DNA of 64,000 nucleotides from Leptospira kirschneri serovar Cynopteri str. 3522 CT (GTDB lineage: Bacteria; Spirochaetota; Leptospiria; Leptospirales; Leptospiraceae): NCBI RefSeq assembly GCF_000243695.2, contig NZ_AHMN02000004.1, positions 852,707 to 916,706 of the forward strand, in the 5' to 3' direction. A program made the position numbers and the translations under genes. Position 1 is the first letter of the stretch. The number at the start of each line of letters is the position of its first letter. Below, piece by piece: positions 61,265 through 64,000 of the stretch. The notes under the pieces are model-generated. The model was given only the letters and a program-made list of their open reading frames with translations. It searched no databases and was not told the origin of the DNA.

Positions 61265-61920
61265 GAGAATATTATACAGATTTTATAATAAATAAAATTA
61301 TAATTTATAAATATAACTATTACTCGGACGTATGAAAAAAAATACTCAAGATTACGAGTATTTTTTTAAAGATATAGAAGTTCTCGCGAAATTGCGCCAA
61401 ACCTAGAATTATTAGCTTTTTTAAAAGGACCACACATTCTAAGTTTTGAAACAAGCACAACATAGTATTCTTTTTAGACGTCCGAGTAGTAATACAACGA
61501 AAACAGATTTAAAATTATTTTTTCAAAAATTCTAATATACTAAATTCCTCTCATCACATTTTTTATTTGCAATTATAGAGATTACAGCTGGTTACAAAAC
61601 TTTTTTAAAAAGAACGATTAACCGATCCGCTAAAAAATCTGTATTGTTTTAATTAACGCGAGTTTTACGCAAAGCATCTATTTCTTAAAAGTCTGCTTTA
61701 TAATGAAAATAAAAATGAGTATGAGCACTGATTTCTATAAAATAGAGAATCTTAAGTTTTTTATTGCAAAATCACATTCCAAAATAAAAAGTTGAGTATT
61801 TTATTATATATTTAGAAACCAGAAAATTAAACATAAAGTATCTTCACATTCCTATTTTAAGAAAATAGTTTCCCAATTTTCTTAAATCGAATTCACGTTC
61901 ATTAACTTCACAAGATTCTT
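61265..61920. other. Intergenic region with a MITE-like element
   Basis: About 655 bp between yraN and the HD-GYP gene. It contains the MITE-like copy at 61321-61488, listed separately. At 61681-61701 a 21-bp segment shares 18 bases with 28107-28127. The rest is AT-rich with no gene or clear promoter. Confidence 0.5.
61321..61488 (+). mobile_element. MITE-like element, copy A (best preserved)
   Basis: The ends are near-perfect inverted repeats: TACTCGGACGTATGAAAAA at the left and TTTTTAGACGTCCGAGTA at the right, with the outer 11 bp exact. The 168-bp interior matches copies B and C in order (GATATAGAAGTTCTCGCG, CCTAGAATTATTAGC, ATTCTAAGTTTTGAAAC). It has no protein-coding capacity. The outer bases suggest mobilisation by a transposase in trans. 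Confidence 0.7.
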
Positions 61921-63105
61921 TTAAGCGGAAATTTCCTGTAAATCTACGGGACGAGAAATAAAAAGATTCGTTTCTTTTAAAAGATCCACTAGAATCAAAT
62001 TCCGAACCATTTTACCATATTCGTCTTTTATAATGCGAATAAAAGGACGAATTGGTTTATCCAGATTTGGTCCTAAAACGACACCTATTCTTTTATCTGA
62101 TAATTCTATACAAGAACCTACAGGATATAAAGAAAGATGATTGAGAAGAGTTCTAACCAATTTCAAATCGAACTTTCCTACGTCCATACTGATCATGGAT
62201 TTGATTGCTTCGTGGGGTAAAATTTTCTTTCTATGAGGACGATTGGTTACAAGTGCGGAAAAGTTGTCCGAAATCGAATAAATTCTGGCTTGTTCCTCAA
62301 TGGCGGTACCAGCTAATTTTTGAGGATAACCGTTTCCATCGTAACGTTCATGATGTTGAAGGGCGACGATTGCAAGGTTATTTTTCAGTTTCATTTTTTG
62401 GGAAAGAATTTGATATCCTAAGATCGTATGTTTCATGATCGTCTTAAATTCCTCATCGGTGAGTTGTTCGTTTTTTTCCGAAATCACAGCGGGAACCTTT
62501 GACATTCCTATATCCGCGAGTAAACAGGAAATTCCTAGATCGATCATTTTTGGTCTAGAATATTCTAAAAGTTTTCCTAAAATTAAAGAATAGAAAGTCG
62601 AATTTGCAATCTGATTGTATAAATAATATCCGGGAGGATTGTGCGCTAAAATTAAATAGGATATATTTTGATTAGAACGTACAAAATCGGTCAGTCTTTC
62701 CGCAATTTCTCGAACGGGAGTAACCTCTAAAGGTTTTTCCTCTATCGTTTTTTTAAACACGTCTTGGATGACTTGAGTAGATTCCCTAAATAAATTTCCA
62801 AAAGTAATTTTGATTCGATTTAGATTATCGTAAACTGCTTTGAGAGGTTGTAGTTCATCTTCTACGACAGTATTTACGATCATATCGTCTAAACTCGTTT
62901 CTAAAACGTTCGGATCATATTGGGATTCTAACTGTAGAAGTTCTCCAGCAGTCATCACTTCTTGAATTCCAAACCGATTCAACCGATCTAAATCGCTGTC
63001 TGTAACTGGAGTATTAGAAGTAATAAATAAATTTTCCTTATCTAAATAAACGGGTTTGGAAAATCTCATTCCCGGTTTTAGTTCGGATACGGCAAATTTT
63101 TTCAT
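61921..63105 (-). CDS. HD-GYP domain protein with degenerate metal site
   Basis: HD-GYP domains cleave or sense cyclic di-GMP. The C-terminal part contains [11 protein letters not shown] (251-261), the GYP half in full, His226 in [10 protein letters not shown] and the Asp-like ISDNFSAL. But the HD motif, normally LLHDIGK, reads LLADIGM (Ala197, Asp198), and the earlier His before the NVA-type helix reads Asn. Two metal ligands are thus lost. The N-terminal about 100 residues resemble a DUF3391-type domain. It is probably a c-di-GMP sensor rather than an enzyme. Its ATG overlaps the FlhB-like gene by 4 bp. Confidence 0.85.
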   Translation of the reverse strand: MKKFAVSELKPGMRFSKPVYLDKENLFITSNTPVTDSDLDRLNRFGIQEVMTAGELLQLESQYDPNVLETSLDDMIVNTVVEDELQPLKAVYDNLNRIKITFGNLFRESTQVIQDVFKKTIEEKPLEVTPVREIAERLTDFVRSNQNISYLILAHNPPGYYLYNQIANSTFYSLILGKLLEYSRPKMIDLGISCLLADIGMSKVPAVISEKNEQLTDEEFKTIMKHTILGYQILSQKMKLKNNLAIVALQHHERYDGNGYPQKLAGTAIEEQARIYSISDNFSALVTNRPHRKKILPHEAIKSMISMDVGKFDLKLVRTLLNHLSLYPVGSCIELSDKRIGVVLGPNLDKPIRPFIRIIKDEYGKMVRNLILVDLLKETNLFISRPVDLQEISA

Positions 63106-63365
63106 TGTAACTTTTCCCTTTTTCTGGAATCAGAATCCATAATCATCGAAAAAATTGCACCAACTGCTCTATATAGATTTTCTGGGATTTCTGAACCGAC
63201 AGGCAATTCAGAGAGGGATTCTGCCAGAATCGGATTTTTTACCGTCGGAATCGAATTTTTTTCCGCAATGTTACGGATAACGTCACCTAAAAAGCCGGAA
63301 GCGGCAGCCGTAATTACAGGCGCATTGTCTTTCTTAGGAATGAATTTAAGAGCCACGCTGATCAT
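63102..63365 (-). CDS. FlhB C-terminal-domain homologue (YlqH-like)
   Basis: An 87-aa stand-alone version of the cytoplasmic tail of FlhB, the flagellar export gate protein. [42 protein letters not shown] and [19 protein letters not shown] match the FlhB tail in order. The self-cleaving NPTH motif is absent here. No membrane part. Such orphan tails occur in other bacteria (YlqH in Bacillus, beside YlqG). It lies between the partial gene at the window end and the HD-GYP gene. Confidence 0.85.
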   Translation of the reverse strand: MISVALKFIPKKDNAPVITAAASGFLGDVIRNIAEKNSIPTVKNPILAESLSELPVGSEIPENLYRAVGAIFSMIMDSDSRKREKLQ

Positions 63366-64000
63366 CTAAGCATTCCATTCTTTTCTAGTCAGAGATGGTT
63401 TATAAGATAAATTGTATCCCTGAAAACTCACCAAAGATTCGGCTAAAATCTGCTTAAATTTTTCTTTGTTTTGACAAGCGTGCAAGTACATTTTCAAATT
63501 ATCGAAAGCGAGGTTGATTTGCAAATCTTCTCCCGAGTTTTCCTTCCAAAGAAATAGAACAATTGTCCTTCCAGTATTCTTCGTTTGAATCCGAAATAAA
63601 AATTTTTTAGATTCTTTTTTTGATTCATAAATTCCTTCCGCATTTCCTCCGTCAAATTCCCAGCGAAAATACGGTAAATCCGAGGCCCATTCTAGAAAAG
63701 GATAATACGATTTCAAAACCTTGAATATAGAGTTCTCGGTAGAAAACTCTTGAAAATTGGAATCTACAACTTTTTCAGAAAGTTCCTGAACACTCATCCC
63801 CATACTCTCCAGTTTATAAGGAATATCTTCTTTACTTTTCAATTCCCGATCTACAATACGCAACTCTATTCCTTTTGTGCTAGACTTTGCTACTAATGTA
63901 AGAGCCTCTCCTATAAACAAAATATTAGACTGGGAAGATGTTTTCAGTCTTTTACTTCCAATGGAAAGCCACGCCCCACCCGGAAAAACGTCCAACACTC
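63366..64000 (-). CDS. Hypothetical protein, possibly FliK/YlqG-like (partial at 5' end)
   Basis: The open frame of at least 210 residues reaches the window edge; the codon read as start at 63998 is probably internal, so the N-terminus is missing. No sure family. The C-terminal half ([18 protein letters not shown], then a [17 protein letters not shown] strand and a long [15 protein letters not shown] helix) resembles a FliK-type beta-helix ending. The adjacent FlhB-tail gene, 1 bp on, makes a YlqG-YlqH pair plausible. A role in flagellar export is inferred only. Confidence 0.6.
   Translation of the reverse strand, partial: VLDVFPGGAWLSIGSKRLKTSSQSNILFIGEALTLVAKSSTKGIELRIVDRELKSKEDIPYKLESMGMSVQELSEKVVDSNFQEFSTENSIFKVLKSYYPFLEWASDLPYFRWEFDGGNAEGIYESKKESKKFLFRIQTKNTGRTIVLFLWKENSGEDLQINLAFDNLKMYLHACQNKEKFKQILAESLVSFQGYNLSYKPSLTRKEWNA

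Overview
This 64 kb window looks like chromosome I of a pathogenic Leptospira close to L. interrogans, L. kirschneri or L. noguchii. It is AT-rich, many genes start with TTG or GTG, and it carries spirochaete-style lipoproteins. It also has a Leptospira-type (R)-citramalate synthase, a B12-dependent ribonucleotide reductase, and intergenic gaps full of short degenerate repeats. No phage, CRISPR array, rRNA or intact insertion sequence was seen. The one RNA gene found is tRNA-Asn.

Layout. From 1 to 7.4 kb lies a minus-strand run: recN, exbB, exbD, bamA, and a pcrA/uvrD-type helicase cut by the window edge. From 8.1 to 10.1 kb are plus-strand genes for a GHKL-ATPase-like protein, a short-chain dehydrogenase and an ArsR-type repressor with a candidate operator array. 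From 10.1 to 23.7 kb are hldD, ubiD, mutY, ychF, a Ser/Lys-rich exported protein, a ferritin-like diiron protein, ubiA, ubiX, mrp, a metallophosphoesterase, a free-standing lipoyl domain and a second GHKL-like protein. From 24.3 to 31.2 kb are a sensor-like membrane protein without a kinase, a lipoprotein, a PQQ-type sugar dehydrogenase, and the xerC-hslV-hslU operon. From 31.4 to 39.5 kb are pth, cimA, smr, an APP1-type phosphatase, dedA, an AI-2E-type transporter and xseAB. From 40.2 to 44.1 kb are tRNA-Asn and nrdJ with a clear terminator.

From 45.2 to 58.9 kb, one strand carries a complete type II secretion locus, gspC to gspN. It is preceded by a LysM/M23 peptidase and a small lipoprotein. 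ComM, a 65-aa conserved-looking protein and YraN follow at 59.0-61.2 kb. The window ends with an HD-GYP protein whose HD half is degenerate, an FlhB-tail protein, and a partial protein that may be FliK/YlqG-like.

How the genes relate. BamA and ExbB/ExbD are outer-membrane assembly and energisation functions. The Gsp locus carries proteins across the same membrane, and its upstream peptidase and lipoprotein could help fit the secretin through peptidoglycan. UbiA, UbiD and UbiX are scattered over 9 kb and together suggest quinone-ring prenylation and decarboxylation.

The least explained material is in the gaps. There is a MITE-like family with inverted ends (three degenerate copies). There is a 16-bp motif TGTRGGAACTNNYACA in at least 12 places, two of them inside the long leader of GspK. 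Other dispersed segments also recur, along with a GC-rich block after xseB and a decayed gene at 44.6-44.9 kb.
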